In this document: positions 11,983-23,630 of the stretch, one piece after another
How the letters are laid out: every line of letters begins with the position of its first letter
How positions within the stretch are numbered: position 1 is the first letter of the stretch
From: Chinchilla lanigera
Lineage: Eukaryota; Chordata; Mammalia; Rodentia; Chinchillidae
Direction of reading: 5' to 3'
DNA: 64,000 bases
Assembly: GCF_000276665.1 (NCBI RefSeq)
Contig: NW_004955438.1
Coordinates: forward strand, 14,570,576-14,634,575
Program-made: the position numbers and the translations under genes
Notes under the pieces: generated by a model
What the model was told of the DNA's origin: nothing
The model's database searches: none
The model's input: the letters and a program-made list of their open reading frames with translations, nothing else

Positions 11983-12026
11983 TGACCATGTTAACGGTCA
12001 TGACCATGTTGTTAATGACCGTGACC
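11983..12026. promoter_or_regulatory. Cluster of nuclear-receptor half-sites
   Basis: TGACC occurs at 11983-11987, 12001-12005, 12016-12020 and 12022-12026, and GGTCA at 11996-12000. GGTCA and TGACC abut at 11996-12005 to form the zero-spacer palindrome GGTCATGACC. TGACC repeats with a one-base spacer at 12016-12026. Thyroid/retinoid-type receptors bind such arrangements. It may instead be a degenerate simple repeat of 'aatgaccatgtt'. Confidence 0.3.
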
Positions 12027-12399
12027 GAGGCCATCTCAGTTCTGATGTGCAAACCATCTGGCTTCCCCTCCCATCACCACCGAAGACCACCAATGACTTC
12101 CTTGTTCGTGAGGTCAAGGGACACCTGTCTTATCTTCTCCCCTGCTGTGTGTGGCACTGTCATTGATCCCTCCTTCCTTGTATCTTAGCTTTCAAGATAC
12201 CCATACCCAGTATATTTCCTCCTACTTCTTATCCCCACATTCCTAGGATCCCTTTCCTCTGCTTGCGATTGAATGTTGATGTTTCCCAGTTGCTAACCCT
12301 TCATCCTTACTCATACTTTGCACCTTTCAGAAGTTCGCATTTCTGTCTCCCCCCATACATGTCTGAGCTCAGTGCCTTCAAATTCCCCCTAGATTTATG

Positions 12400-12602
12400 C
12401 TGCTCAATACGAGTGCTGCTGCCCTGTGTGGTTGCTCAAATTCAAATTCTTAAAATAAAATTGAATTAGTCATTCATTTCTTCACTTGCCTGAGCCACAC
12501 TGTAAGGGCTTGAAGGCTTCTTATAATTATGGTGTCAGGTAACACAGCTAGAGAACATTTCTGCCATCACAGGAAGTTCTATTAGATAGCACTGTTCTAG
12601 TT
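12400..12602. mobile_element. Possible hAT-type MITE fossil
   Basis: 'caaattcttaaaataaaatt' followed by 'agaacatttctgccatcaca' and 'agttctattagatagcactg' resembles the ends of a short hAT-type non-autonomous element common in mammals. Subfamily not assigned. Confidence 0.45.
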
Positions 12603-12631
12603 TTTGCTACCTGAGTATTCCACAAGTACCT

Positions 12632-12978
12632 TGTTACAGTTGATATCTAGAGGTCCCCCAAGAGCCTCAAACACTCATAGACAGGGCTTTTGGAGAATGA
12701 TCAGATTACGAGGTTTATAGATGACTTGCTGTCGGGAAAGGTAGGTTACTGAAGGCGTGGCCTGGAAGGTTATTATCTCCCTTCTCAGCTCCTCTCTCTT
12801 GACTCTCTGCTTACTCTTTGCTTTGCCATGAATGAGCAGCATTCTTCTGCCATGTCCTCATGCCACACTGTCCTGTCTGGACCGAAACCTCTACAAACTC
12901 TGAGCCACCATAAACCTTTTCTCCTTTAAACTGTGGATGTTGGGTGTTGGGGCTCAGTGATGAGATGTGACTAACACA
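12632..12978 (+). mobile_element. MaLR-related LTR
   Basis: It starts TGTTACAGTTGATATC, has 'gaccgaaacctctacaaact' and 'cataaaccttttctccttta', and ends 'gtgactaacaca'. The 3' half closely parallels the element at 17974-18352, so both belong to one LTR group. About 347 bp; no internal retroviral sequence nearby. Confidence 0.6.
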
Positions 12979-13020
12979 CACCTCAAACTCATTACATGTC
13001 AAATATATTATCAACAGGAT

Positions 13021-13021
13021 G

Positions 13022-13055
<34 letters not shown>

Positions 13056-13102
13056 GTGTGTGTGTGTGTGTGTGAGGGTGTGTGTGTGTGTGTGTTTGTG
13101 TG
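13021..13102. repeat. (GT)n microsatellite with GAGG interruptions
   Basis: A GT/TG dinucleotide tract of about 80 bp is broken twice by 'gagg', so the interrupted unit is itself repeated. Long minus-strand frames here encode His-Thr runs from the microsatellite and are not genes. It sits just past the end of the LTR at 12632-12978. Confidence 0.95.
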
Positions 13103-14738
13103 AAAGGGTGGCAAAGAGAAGTTAGGGAGTAGAAGAAAAGTAGTTGCAATGGTAAGTAATATATAACCCAAGGCAAACAGGCTCAAACAATGAAGGGAAT
13201 TTTTTAAGCTACATGATCAATGGTCCACGAGTTTTGCAAGAGCCTTGTGCAACAACTCAGCAATGTTATCAAGAGCCATCTCTCCATTCAACCATCTGTC
13301 CACAGTGTTGTCTTTATCCAAAGGCTAGAACCACATGTGCATGTAGATTGGCTCCTGGCAGCTCCCAAAGTAACAACATTCTTCATTCCTGTCCAGAGGA
13401 GGGCAGAAGATCTTGGTCTTAGCACTTTCAAAGAAAGTTGTGAGATCCACTCTGGTTGGATCAGCCCAGATCACATGCCACACCTGAACTAAAGTCTCTG
13501 GCCTTGCCTAGGGCCCTGGAAATCAATGTGTGGCCTGGTCCCAGGTCCAGCCCTGGAGCTTGTATCAAATAGGGTAAGATTTTCCTGATTCACAAGGATC
13601 TTCAAGCAGAAATTGAGAGTTCTTGAGGAGAGAGAGGAGGAATCCAAAGACGCATAATAGAGCAGGAAGGTATGGGCTTCAGGGAGAGCAAAGAGTAGAG
13701 TTTATATTGAATCTTCATCCTTTTCACATTTTAGAATGAGGACTTAGGCACTTTGGGTCAACTGGAAGAAAGCCAATTGGCAGCTACAGCAGGACTGTGC
13801 TTCTCTTATGTAACCCACTTCTGATTCCACGCAGGACATGGCTCCTTCCATTTTAAATTTTTGTAAAGGAAGATTTTGCTCCTCAACTGCAGAGATGGTG
13901 GTTTTCCAGTGTATCCAGAGAACCAGCAAATTGGGTGTTTCTTTGAAAACTCAAAGTAGAGTAGGTGGAGATCATGTGTATCAAACATTTATTAGGGTAT
14001 GCCATTTCTCAAAATGGGGAAAGAAACACAAAATCAAATGAGGGAATGAAAGCAAAAAGAGAAAACACAAGTGGAGACAGTATCACACCTCCAGTTTAGA
14101 CAGGTGACAAGTAAAGTCACTTCAATAATAGCACGAGAAATCATCACATGTGCCAAAATCAGAATAGAGAGCTTTTCTATAATTTTTATGCTGCTGTATT
14201 TGATGTTTGCCACTAATACATATTAACTATAACAAAAACATCATATTCCTACAAGTTGTGGCCAAAACTCACTTTGGTGAGTTTATGGGGCACAGGTTGG
14301 TAAAACCATTTTGAGTTTTCTTTTCAGAAGATACGAATCAAGACAAGTATTCAAATGCACTAAAGCTGCTTTCTTTCGTAACAGCATGTAATGAGCATCT
14401 TAAATGTGGAGTGAAGAGTGGCCTTGCAAACTCTATGAACAACAGTTACTCTATTCAGGGAGCCTTACCAACCCCATTTAGCTTTAAGTAGATTGTCACC
14501 CCTGGAGAGTCTCCAACAGAGGGCCTCCAATTTTCTCTTAAGTAATGTAGTGCTGAGAAAATGGGCTAGAGGATATTAAAATTCTCTTCTTGTACAAATA
14601 CAGAAAAATATTTTTCTTTGAAGTTGCTTAAGATCATTTATTTCAAAGCCAAAGCATTTGAAATATGTACATGGTAGAAAGCCCTCCTGACAATCACTTA
14701 TGAAACTCTGAGAAGTAGTGAAATAAGGGGAAGCTACT
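13103..14738. other. Intergenic DNA without gene
   Basis: AT-rich, unique-looking sequence. I could not place an exon, RNA gene or recognised transposon. Short open frames on both strands show no known motif. Confidence 0.6.
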
Positions 14739-15363
14739 GTCATGGGTAAAATTCTGCGCCTTAAAAAGATAGGTTGCAGTCCATCCTGCAGACCTGGGAA
14801 TGTGACCTTGTTTGGAAATAAGGTCTTTTTGTGTGTGTGTGTGTGTTTGTTTGTTTGTTGGGTCTCACGCGGTAATTCAGGTTAATCTTGAACTCATTAT
14901 GTAGCCCAGGATGGCCTCAAACTCACAGCAACTCCTGCCTTAGACTCCCAAGTGCTAGGATTACAGATGTGTGCCACCATGCCCAGATGGAAATAAAGTC
15001 TTCGCAAATGAAACCAACATGAAGTCACTCCAGATTGGAGTAGGCCCTAATCCAATGTCTGGCATATTTATAAGAAGAGATCATTTGTCTACAAAGACCT
15101 AGACACAGAGAGTAGGATGGGATGCAATGACATAAGTAGAGGTTGGAGTGGATCAGCTGCAAGCTAAGGGACACGAAGGATTGCCCACAACCCAGAAGCT
15201 AAGAGGCAGGCGGGATTCCCCTCAAACCTTTCTGGTGGTGCATGGCTTGCTGTCACCTTGATCTTGGGCTTCCAGCCTCTAGAACTGTGGGAGAACAAAT
15301 TTGTGTTGTTTTAAGTCAAGCAGTTTGTGGTCACTTGTTATGCAACCCAAGGAAAGTAAAATA
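14739..15363 (+). mobile_element. MLT1-family LTR, split by a B1
   Basis: The MLT1 layout is clear: 'gggaatgtgaccttgtttgg', 'taggccctaatccaatgtct', 'tcaccttgatcttgggcttc', 'cagcctctagaactgtggga' and 'gcagtttgtggtcacttgtt'. A B1 SINE has inserted in the left half, flanked by a 15-base target duplication. The LTR is about 450 bp without the insertion. Confidence 0.85.
14828..14987 (-). mobile_element. B1 SINE with target-site duplication
   Basis: The inverted B1 body ('gatggcctcaaactcacag', 'actcccaagtgctaggatta', 'gtgtgccaccatgcccag') has a simple-repeat tail reading as GT/TTTG on +. The flanks TGGAAATAAGGTCTT (14813-14827) and TGGAAATAAAGTCTT (14988-15002) form a 15-base duplication with one mismatch, proving insertion into the MLT1 LTR. 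Confidence 0.9.
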
Positions 15364-15613
15364 GCCACTAAGGGTGCGAAGGAGTCTCAGATAGAACACG
15401 CGCCACCCTCTCTTCCCTGGCTCTTTACAGAAACACGGCTTCAACCTGCAGCCCGACTCAAAGTGAGCTCACAAATATTTCACTGTCATGCGAAGGCCAC
15501 CTTCCACAGTCACTGTGTCATTTTTTAAAATCCCAGTTGAAAGAACCCCCAGCTTTCTGAACTGATCCCCACTAACCACACAACACAATTTAGTTAGAAA
15601 AGGAGAGACCCAG

Positions 15614-15708
15614 GGCTGGGGCTGTAGCTCAGTGGTAGAGTGCTTGCCTAGCATGAACAAGGACCTGAGTTCAATTCCCAGCATCACCACCACCAAAAAA
15701 AAAAAAAA
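15614..15708 (+). mobile_element. ID SINE with target-site duplication
   Basis: The body starts 'ggctggggctgtagctcagt' and contains an A-box-like TAGCTCAGTGG and a B-box-like 'gttcaattcc', as in the tRNA-derived ID/BC1 family, then a poly-A tail. AGGAGAGACCCAG flanks it at 15601-15613 and 15709-15721, a perfect 13-base duplication. It is a retroposed SINE and not a tRNA gene, since no cloverleaf 3' half is present. Confidence 0.92.
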
Positions 15709-15799
15709 AGGAGAGACCCAGACAGAGAAACAATACAGGGTTTGGTCTTCTGGGCAAGAATTGAGTCCTGAGCACAAGAAAATGTTCATGATCTGCAGG

Positions 15800-15965
15800 A
15801 AGGGCATTGACTACAAGACCCACCTCTGCCCCTTTTGGCAGAGAGCCTTGGAGAAGAAGACATTTAAGCTCTATGAACCTCAGGGTATTCGTCTATGAAC
15901 TGGGTCTACAGATCCTGCCCTGCCAATTCCTTAGGGTTACTTGGAGACCAAATGTGAGAGAATGA
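15800..15965 (+). repeat. MIR SINE fragment
   Basis: 'ttaagctctatgaacctcag' followed by 'tctatgaactgggtctaca' and 'agggttacttggagacc' follow the MIR core in forward order. Confidence 0.5.
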
Positions 15966-16169
15966 AAGTAAGCCAGTTTTACGTGGAAATTGCATGTGAA
16001 TGTAAGGCATTGATTTTACCAACATGGCCATAAAACTCAGTCTGTTAGTGAAGGAAGGAGAGGATACTAGGACTGAATATCAGGGCCTGTTTCCTGTATA
16101 GCTCAGGAAGAGGGGTTTATCTGCCCAAGTCACCAGCAAAACCAGGGGCCTCTAAAATCAAACACTTAG

Positions 16170-16247
16170 GGCTGGGGATATAGCTCAGTGGCACAAGCAC
16201 CTGCCTGGCAAGTGCAAGGTCCTGAGTTCAATTCCCGGTACCAAAAA
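16170..16247 (+). mobile_element. ID SINE
   Basis: 'ggctggggatatagctcagt', 'caagtgcaaggtcctgagtt' and 'ttcccggtaccaaaaaa' form a full-length ID body. Near-identical flanks 'aaatcaaacactt' (16155-16167) and 'aaaccaaactctt' (16261-16273) are the probable target duplication. It is of the 'cacaagcacctgcctggcaa' subtype, distinct from the copy at 15614. Confidence 0.88.
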
Positions 16248-17399
16248 AGGTAAAACAATAAAACCAAACTCTTGTCTTTTATTCCTACCTTCTGACATGT
16301 AACCCAACCTGCCCTACCTACTTTCTCCTCTAAATTAATATTCTAATTGGGGAAATGTCTGCCCCTACTTGTCCCTACTTAAATCTTTTCTCTTTCTCTC
16401 TACCTTTCTCTTCCGCTCTTCTTTCTTTCCCTCTCAAACCCGATATTCCCTTTGAAAAGTTTCCAGTAGAATGAATTCAGTGCTCCCAGCTGTCTTGGGC
16501 ATACAGAACTCACTATGCACTTGAACAGAAATTATCCCTTTTGAAGAATCTCAACTTTAATCTCCTCCAAGGCAGGTTTTTGTGGTATTAGAACAAAATG
16601 ACACAATGCTCTTCAAACTAAAAGCCTTTTTAAAGTAGCATTGAGAGACGCTTGCAACTTCTTTATAATTGGAAGCTTACTTAATTGGCTGAGTAATTTT
16701 TTTTCAGTAGTATTTGCTGATTAAGACTAATCAAATACTCAAGAATAACTGATTCAAGTTTTTTTGGGGGGCAATTATTATCTCTGACATTGTAATTTTA
16801 AAAATTGCATCCTGACTGGTCTGAAACATTGTTCTATACAATGCACATTGCAGTTGGGTTGGAACCAAGGGCCACTTGAGCCACCAGCATCATGGTAGGT
16901 TTGGTCACAGTAGGTGACCAGCCCCCAAAGCATCTTTCTCTTTCATCTGAGGCTTCTCATGAGGTAACGAGAAGCTTGAGTGTTCCAAGGGATTTGTGCT
17001 AAGGCTTGATGATGGGTACAGGAGAGAGACTGCTGGGTTAGACTGAGTGTTGTCTCTCCATGGAGGCAATAACCACCACCCCAGACTGTAGTCCACCCCC
17101 AGCCCTTCCTAACTGTGGGACTTTGGAAAAGTGTGAAAGCCACTATGTTCTCAGCAGGGGAAGTGAGGATAAAAATCCCCACTCTTCCCTGCCTCACCTG
17201 CACAAGAAAATGAGTGAAAGTCTCGAAAGCAAATCGCAAAACCCTGTAGAGATGGGAAGGACTGTTCTCCACGCAGTCATTGATGGTAGAGAAATTGTAG
17301 TGGGGTTGGAGGAGGTCCTCTGTGGTCTTACTTCTTTCATTTGAACTCTACATGAGCCCCTAGCCTTGTCCTTTCAGGAACAGCCGTTGGCATTCCCAC
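16248..17399. other. Intergenic DNA without gene
   Basis: Includes a pyrimidine-rich tract (about 16380-16440) and a small inverted repeat, AGTATTTG with CAAATACT, near 16708-16733. No exon or recognised repeat family otherwise. Confidence 0.55.
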
Positions 17400-17755
17400 T
17401 GTTGTGGTGTGGGTGTGGTTTGAGAGCATCCTCCAAGGGTTCCTGTGCTGGAAGCCTGGTCCTCTGCATGCTGATGCCAAGAGGCTGTGGAACCTTTATG
17501 AAGTGGTGGCTCAGTGAGGTTGTTACTGGCTCCTCCCTGTGCTCTGGATTCTGGTCTTGCCATGTGACCTCTCCCCCTCACAAGCATCCCATCCTAATGG
17601 CACTGACCAGGAGGTGACACAGCCAGAGAGCTCTCAGCAGAGCTGGTGCCATGCTATTTGGATTCTGCCTCCAAAGCTGTGAACCAATCAATTCTTTTTT
17701 CTTTATAGAGTTCCAAGCCTCATGCATTTTGTTACAGTAACGGAAAATGGAAGAA
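17400..17755 (+). mobile_element. MaLR-type rodent LTR
   Basis: It begins TGTTGTGGTGTGGGTGTGG and continues with 'gtgaaccaatcaattctttt', 'ctttatagagttccaagcct' and 'gttacagtaacggaaaatgg', matching an MT/ORR1-like MaLR LTR of about 355 bp. Confidence 0.65.
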
Positions 17756-17811
17756 TGCATCATCCAAATGAGACTTTTGGACCTCTTGCCTAGACCTTCT
17801 TGATTGAGTTT

Positions 17812-17936
17812 CTATTTATTTATTTATTTGGTTAGTTAGTTAGTTAGTTTTCTGAGATAGGATCTAACTCATGGTGGTCCTCCTGCCTCATCCTCCCAAG
17901 TGCTGAGATTATAAGACTACACCACAATACCCAGGT
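17812..17936 (-). mobile_element. Partial B1 SINE
   Basis: A TTTA/GTTA simple-repeat tail is followed by 'ctgagataggatctaactca', 'cctcctgcctcatcctccca' and 'aagtgctgagattataagac', an inverted B1 lacking part of its central region. Confidence 0.75.
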
Positions 17937-17973
17937 TTCTCCCTCACTAATTTTGAACCTCCCTCAAAGAGGG

Positions 17974-18352
17974 TGTTTGTTACAGTTTGTGTCTGAATGT
18001 CCCTCCAAAGCCGCATGCTGTCATGGAACAGGCTTCTAGAGTTTATGATTGATTCACTGTCAAATGTTGAAATTATGGATGTGAGTGCTACACCTGCCCT
18101 GGGGTGGGTCATTTGCATACAGTGTAAGGGAGGAAAAGAGGCTGCTTGCCACCCCTCCTCTCTTTTGCTCTTGTTGCTTTTGCTATTTTCTGCTGCAGTA
18201 AACTGTTGCCCTCTGCCGTGTGTGACTCTGCCTCGGATCCAGCCAAGTATGGACTGAAACCTCCACGAACCCTAAGCTAAATAAACCTTTCCTTCCTTCA
18301 TTTTGGGTGTTGGGTATTTTGTCTCAGCAATGAGAGAAAAGTAACCAAGCCA
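17974..18352 (+). mobile_element. MaLR-related LTR
   Basis: It starts TGTTTGTTACAGTTTG and ends 'gagaaaagtaaccaagcca'. The segment 'gactgaaacctccacgaac', 'taagctaaataaacctttcc', 'tgggtgttgggtattttgtc' parallels the LTR at 12632-12978. The AATAAA inside is the probable LTR polyadenylation signal. From 18353 to 19259 I see no gene or clear repeat. Confidence 0.6.
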
Positions 18353-19259
18353 GTGTTGTGCCCTGAATGCCTCCCTCTGTGAACTTGGTTTGTCCATGCT
18401 TGTCTCTCAACAGTCCCCACCTTGATTCTGCCACTCTTGAAGCTGCCCAGGTCTTGTTCCCTGAGGACAAAGCCCCAGAGGACCAGGAGAGGTGTAGACA
18501 GGCCTCACTTCCAGCATCCCCAGCACTCTGCTTCAACATGAGCACGAACACTCACCTGCTGTCCCCGCCCAGCTGCTGCCCCCCCTTGTGACCACTTCTC
18601 AGGGATGATGGAGATCACGCTTCTGCATTTCTGCATTTAACCAAAAGGATACAACAAATCCCATCCCCAAGGCACATACCTTACCCTGTCTAATCGTCCA
18701 TTCATTTCTAAGAGCTGAGGAAATGAAATGGCCTGTGCTCTGCCCTGGGAAGGATGTCCCAGCACCTAGAGGTCCCTGATCTGGAGTTTTGATGCAATTG
18801 TCCCCTGCAGGGCTGGGAGGACCGATCCTCAGAGGTGTTGTCCCTTTCATCGGCACCCTGTTCTGCAGAGCTGGTAGGGGAGCTGCAATATGACACAGTG
18901 ACCAGGAGAATTTGGGAACTATTCTGCTCACAGCCTTTCAGAAGGACAGCCAGGCATTTCTACTCCTGCCAATGCCAGCACTCACCTGTAGCCTTTGTTG
19001 CAAATGACAAGCAGAAAGGAAAAGCCCTTCCCCTCCCCTAGCAGCTCTGGACCAACCTCCAGGGCACACGAACAGCGTCCCTGGCCAACTCTTTCCCATC
19101 CTGTTCTACCTGGTGGGTTTCATCAGGAAACTTGGAAGATCAAAAACAGCTATGTTGGTCACATTGGGGCCTGCTCAAGAGGGCAAGAACTGAACCTGGG
19201 CTTAAGGATCCAGGAAATATAAGGTTTCCTATGAGCTCCTCAGTCCAGCATCTATCTGG

Positions 19260-19735
19260 TTCTTCCAGATTCTCAAGACAGGAGCTTGGGAGGCATCCCA
19301 ACTCCTCCCTCTTCTCCTGCTACCGCAGGCCTTCTTTCAACTATCAGCCGCTCCAGTGCACTCACTTTTTCAATGCCCAGCTGTCTGGCCCCACTGTCAC
19401 ACCTGTCCGCACCCACTGCCCTTAATTTGATTTGCACCCTGTAATTTGCCCTTCTCCAACCCATCCTCCCACACTGGCCATAGAATGGGTTTTTTAACCC
19501 GAGCCTGACTATGTCACTTACCTATGCAGAACCCCTGGGCCTCTCTTTCCTCAGAACTCCTTATTCCCGGAGCCCTGCAGGACCCGGCCACAGGGGGCTT
19601 CTCCAGGGACACCTGCTGTCATCACCCCCTCACAGTCCCTTCTGCCATACTACTCAGCTTCCTCAGCTCAGACATCCACCCTATTTTCTCTGCTTAACAT
19701 TTCTGAGATGCAGACGGGTGTGAAAATTGACATAC
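19260..19735 (+). repeat. L2 LINE region (upstream of the 3' end)
   Basis: Phrases such as 'ctggccatagaatgggtttt', 'actatgtcacttacctatgc' and 'cttctgccatactactcagc' fit the segment of L2 upstream of its terminal 400 bp. Divergence is high. Confidence 0.45.
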
Positions 19736-20104
19736 ACACTTAGCTACCTGCCCTTTGAAGAGCTGTTGAGAAGTCGATATAATTAATGACAACTTGGATC
19801 AGAGGAACCAGCTTGACAAGTGGCCAGAGTGACAATCAGTTTTGCAAGGGAGGCAGGAGGAAATTGAGAGAGATTTGTTCTGGTATTTAGACTTCATCTG
19901 GTGGAACTTGGGGAGAGAATGGGAAAAATCCAAGTTGTGTTTTACCAAGATCTGTCCAGAAGTCCTGTGAAAAATGAATTGGAAAACAATGAAAATAGAA
20001 AGAAGACAGGAGCGGGAATCAGGTTTTAGAAGAAGAAATCCCTAGAAGATACCTTGTAGCTGGATATTGAAGTAGTGTCCTAGTTATATACAGTGGGTAC
20101 AGAG

Positions 20105-20312
20105 CAGAAGTGGGCCAATTTTTCTGTCAGGGGTAAATGTTTTAGGCTTATTGTCCATTTCTGTCTGTCACGCAAGACTGTATTTCTGCTGATGTAGTAG
20201 CTCAAAAGCAGCCAATCTATAAATGAATGGCTGTGTTCCAATAAAACTTTATTTATTAAAATAGGCAGTGGGCCAGATAAGGCCTATGGGTCATAGTTTG
20301 CTGGAACCCAGC
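20105..20312. mobile_element. hAT/Charlie-like DNA transposon fossil
   Basis: 'ccaatttttctgtcaggggt', 'aaatgttttaggcttattg', 'ggctgtgttccaataaaact', 'ggcagtgggccagataaggc' and 'catagtttgctggaaccc' are the ordered parts of a common short non-autonomous hAT-type repeat. The AATAAA is within the repeat and is not evidence of a gene end. Confidence 0.65.
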
Positions 20313-20894
20313 ATTTTCTTAACCAGAATTCTGTATTAGCTATAGTACAAATACATAGAGTATCAAAGTCCTCAGCTGAAAGTTGGCAGGTATGAGTGCA
20401 ATAAGGAAAACAAGAGGTCCTGAGGCTCCCAGTGACCCGCCCCAGGAGGAACCCATAACCATCATTAGACCTACAGGGTCTCCATCTGTTTGTGGAGCTT
20501 GGGTGTGAGTTGTACCCTTGAGAGTGGAGCAGCCTGGCAGAAGCTGTGGCTGCAGCAATACATGGCCACTTTAAAGGTAGTGCCTAACCCAGAAAGAGAG
20601 AGGAGCGTTGGTTTTTCCCAGAGTTGATATCTGCCTTATTATCCATTTTCACCCCCATTTTGCTTCTAGTTCATCCTCTAACCCCCAACCCCTTCTGTAC
20701 CTGAAACAACTGAATAACCCTGCTTAATCACTGAGTACAATGTCCAGTCCTTTCTATCTAACTAACATTCTTCCCAACCAAAATCTCACATTTAATTGAT
20801 TTTTAAGTCCTCTTGTTACAACATTCAGGGATATCAAGCACAGCTTAAGTACCGGGGGTTATTTGAAGGTAATTAAGACTCAGGGAACTGAAAA

Positions 20895-21240
20895 TCTGAA
20901 TGCAGACGAAGGAGAGTGAAACTTTGGTCCAAGGGGAAGCTTTGCAGAAAGGTGACAACTGAACCGCTCCTTGAAGGATGCAATAGGCTTCTCATAGGCA
21001 GAGAAAACAGTGTGAGCAGGGGCCTTGGGCTGAAAGGGGTGTGCTCTGGAAGAGCCCTGGCTGGGGGAAGACCGAGGTGGAGCTGGCTGGATTGAGCACA
21101 GTTGTGGGCGCTAGCTGGGGTGAGATTAGAAAGTCAGGTGGGGCTGGGCTGTGAAGGGCATTAAATACCCTGCCAAGACTATTCAGTGTGATTCTGTAGG
21201 TATAGGGCCTGGAGCAGAGTCAAAGAACACCTGAGCCCCA
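20895..21240 (-). repeat. L2 LINE fragment (inverted)
   Basis: 'gcaggggccttgggctgaaa', 'tggagctggctggattgagc' and 'gctgtgaagggcattaaata' match inverted L2. From 21241 to 21819 I see nothing recognisable. Confidence 0.6.
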
Positions 21241-21819
21241 CACCTGGAATACTAAACTTTTCATATTAAGATTGAAAAAATTCCAACCTCCTGCTTTGTC
21301 TGCTCTGACAAAACTTCACCTATGTCTCAGAGACAGACCTTGTCCTCACAGCACCTTGTTCTGTTCCAACTGCTTTTTCGAGTAAATTTTTTTTCTTCCA
21401 AACAGTTAAAGGTGAATTTCAGATCTCATTTACCTATTTCTACTTATTGCCAACTGTGGTAGGAAGATTTGCATGATGAAAAGTGGGAAGATGAGTTGTC
21501 TTCTCCTTGGAGAAATGATTTGTGCACCTGCCATTTGGAAGTCACTCCAAGTTCATGCTTTCTGTGAAAAGTCACAAATTGCTCCCTGGAATGGAGCTAA
21601 TGTACCCATCCACAAGCGACCTCACTTTCATCTGGGTGCATCCATTATTAGCTGGAATGCCCTTCTGACGTGGCCTGGGGAAAGGAAGAGGAGAGTTATG
21701 GGTCAAGGTCACTACTAGGGCATTTGTCTCTTCACTTATTAAATAGTTATTAACAACTGATTAAGTCCCCAGCACCAGGAAAGATGGAGGAAGTACACTC
21801 AATGCACCGGCAAATATAA

Positions 21820-21967
21820 ATCCTGCCCCCCTAGAACGTAAGCTCAGTGGACCAGAGACCTCATCTGTCTGCTCAATTGCCAGCCTTTTTTTTTTTTTTT
21901 AACAGTATCTAACATATAGTAGGGAGCTTGATCGCTATTTATTACCTGAAGGAATAAATGAATGAAA
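21820..21967 (+). repeat. L2 LINE 3' end with poly-T insertion
   Basis: 'cctagaacgtaagctcagtg' and 'ataaatgaatgaaaac' bracket the L2 terminus. A run of about 16 T near 21886-21900 interrupts it. Confidence 0.65.
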
Positions 21968-21989
21968 ACTGTTCTGTTTTAATAGAAAG

Positions 21990-22115
21990 ACTATCAGACA
22001 CCTGGGCTTGAATCTTAGACTCTGACTAGAAGCAAGCCTGTTTCCTTACCTATTCAAATACCTTGCTTAACCTAGTAAAATGTAAAGGCTTGATCCTAAT
22101 CATGTTGAGCACATG
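21990..22115 (+). repeat. MIR SINE fragment
   Basis: 'cacctgggcttgaatcttag' and 'cttaacctagtaaaatgtaa' follow MIR order. From 22116 to 23169 I find no recognised gene or repeat. Confidence 0.5.
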
Positions 22116-23169
22116 AAATTCCATATCATAACCCTATATATCTTCATCTTCCTGAATGAGAGAAACCCACCTAGTGAAAGGTTAGAAATGTCACAGTTTC
22201 TAAAATGTCACCATATACTCAGTGGGTCTCAGATAATACTGTTACTATACACAGGGCAAAATAAGACTCCAACAAGACAGAAAAACTAGTATATAGAATA
22301 AGTAACTGGTTTTTTATTGGTCTTTTTTGGTGTGACCATGAAGAGGCAGAGCAGGGGCAGAACCCCCTATTGCTCCGTCTGCCACAGTATACAACACCGG
22401 TTGATGGAACTTTCTCCGGCACCCTAGTTACATAATCAGCAGAATGATCAGCAGAGAGCTGGCTGGACACCCAAACTGCCCTTTGCTTTTTGGTCAAGTG
22501 AGCCCTCACAATGGCCAGCAAGCCGGCTCTTCCTGGGTAGTTACAGCACCTCAGACAATAGGTCCACCGAGGACGTCAGTCCTGCATTTATCTGCCCAAC
22601 AATGGCCCAGTTCTGCACTGCAGCGTTATTCAAAGCCCACTTGGAAACACATACCAATGACCTCCTACCCCCACCCCTGCTGGGAACTCTGAAAGAGGTC
22701 TCAGCATGGCCAAGCTGTGCTGTAACAAGGGGTTTTTCCTGAGCATGAGCCAGAGGCCAGCAGAATCTCCATCACTGCGCTCAAATGTCAGGTGAATTTA
22801 CCGGCAGAAGCAGAGCACGCATGCACAGCCTGCCTTGGCTGCACGGTTCCAGCCAATGTGGTGTCTGCCAGACTTGGTCACAGAGGTAGGCCAAGGAGGC
22901 ATTTGGGCCTGAGATGGTTTACAATGTCCTGTTTAGATAAAAGTATCTTTCTCCCTCCACAGTTTTCTTTCTTGCCTGAAATGAAACAATTTCCACTCTT
23001 GGAAATTATTGGAAGCACCAGGTCCCTAAAACTTCCTTGTGAATAAGAAGTGTGGAAGTGCTTGGCATTGTTACCATTGTCATGTCTTCATCATTGTCAA
23101 CAAAAATGTGCTTTGGACTAGCATTTATAGTAACAAAGAGCGGCTGCTATTTTGTCATTTGATCCTAGC

Positions 23170-23335
23170 CTCTGAGGCACATGCGGCAGTGACTCCCATA
23201 TTTATGGATGGGAAGTTAAGGCTCAGAGGGGTTAAATGACTCATGTAGAGTCAGCAAACATACATTAGAGTCAAAGATTCTGTGGTTGGGATAGACTCAG
23301 ATCTCATCGATCTAAGTCATCTCTCCTACAGTCTC
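23170..23335 (-). repeat. MIR SINE fragment
   Basis: 'gatgggaagttaaggctcag', 'aggggttaaatgactcatgt' and 'agagtcagcaaacatacatt' are the inverted MIR core. Confidence 0.6.
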
Positions 23336-23630
23336 TGAGGCAGGTGGTCACACACCTTCTGCTGGGATGCCTCCAGCAATAATGCACTTGCTCCTTCCAA
23401 GGCATCTATTCCCTTCCAGTGTTGGCTGAACCTCATTGTGAATTCTTCTTAACACCATGGAACCTGTGGTGGATTGACAACTGATGGTCAGCTTGTAACA
23501 ACCAACTGAACTGAACCAGCATGGTGCTTGCTGGGTGTAGAGGACCCACCTGAGGATTGTTGCTAGTGTCATAAGAGGCAGAACTGGAGATGAAGAAAAG
23601 CTATTGGGAAGCTGTAGGGAGCTATTGCTT

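Noticed and set aside
12811..13186. His-Thr-rich minus-strand frames
   Set aside because: Produced by the (GT)n microsatellite at 13021-13102.
15614..16247. tRNA-like genes at the ID elements
   Set aside because: A- and B-box motifs are present, but poly-A tails and target-site duplications show they are retroposed SINEs; no complete cloverleaf was seen.
20105..20312. Gene 3' end suggested by AATAAA
   Set aside because: The hexamer is part of a common DNA-transposon repeat, with no coding sequence upstream.
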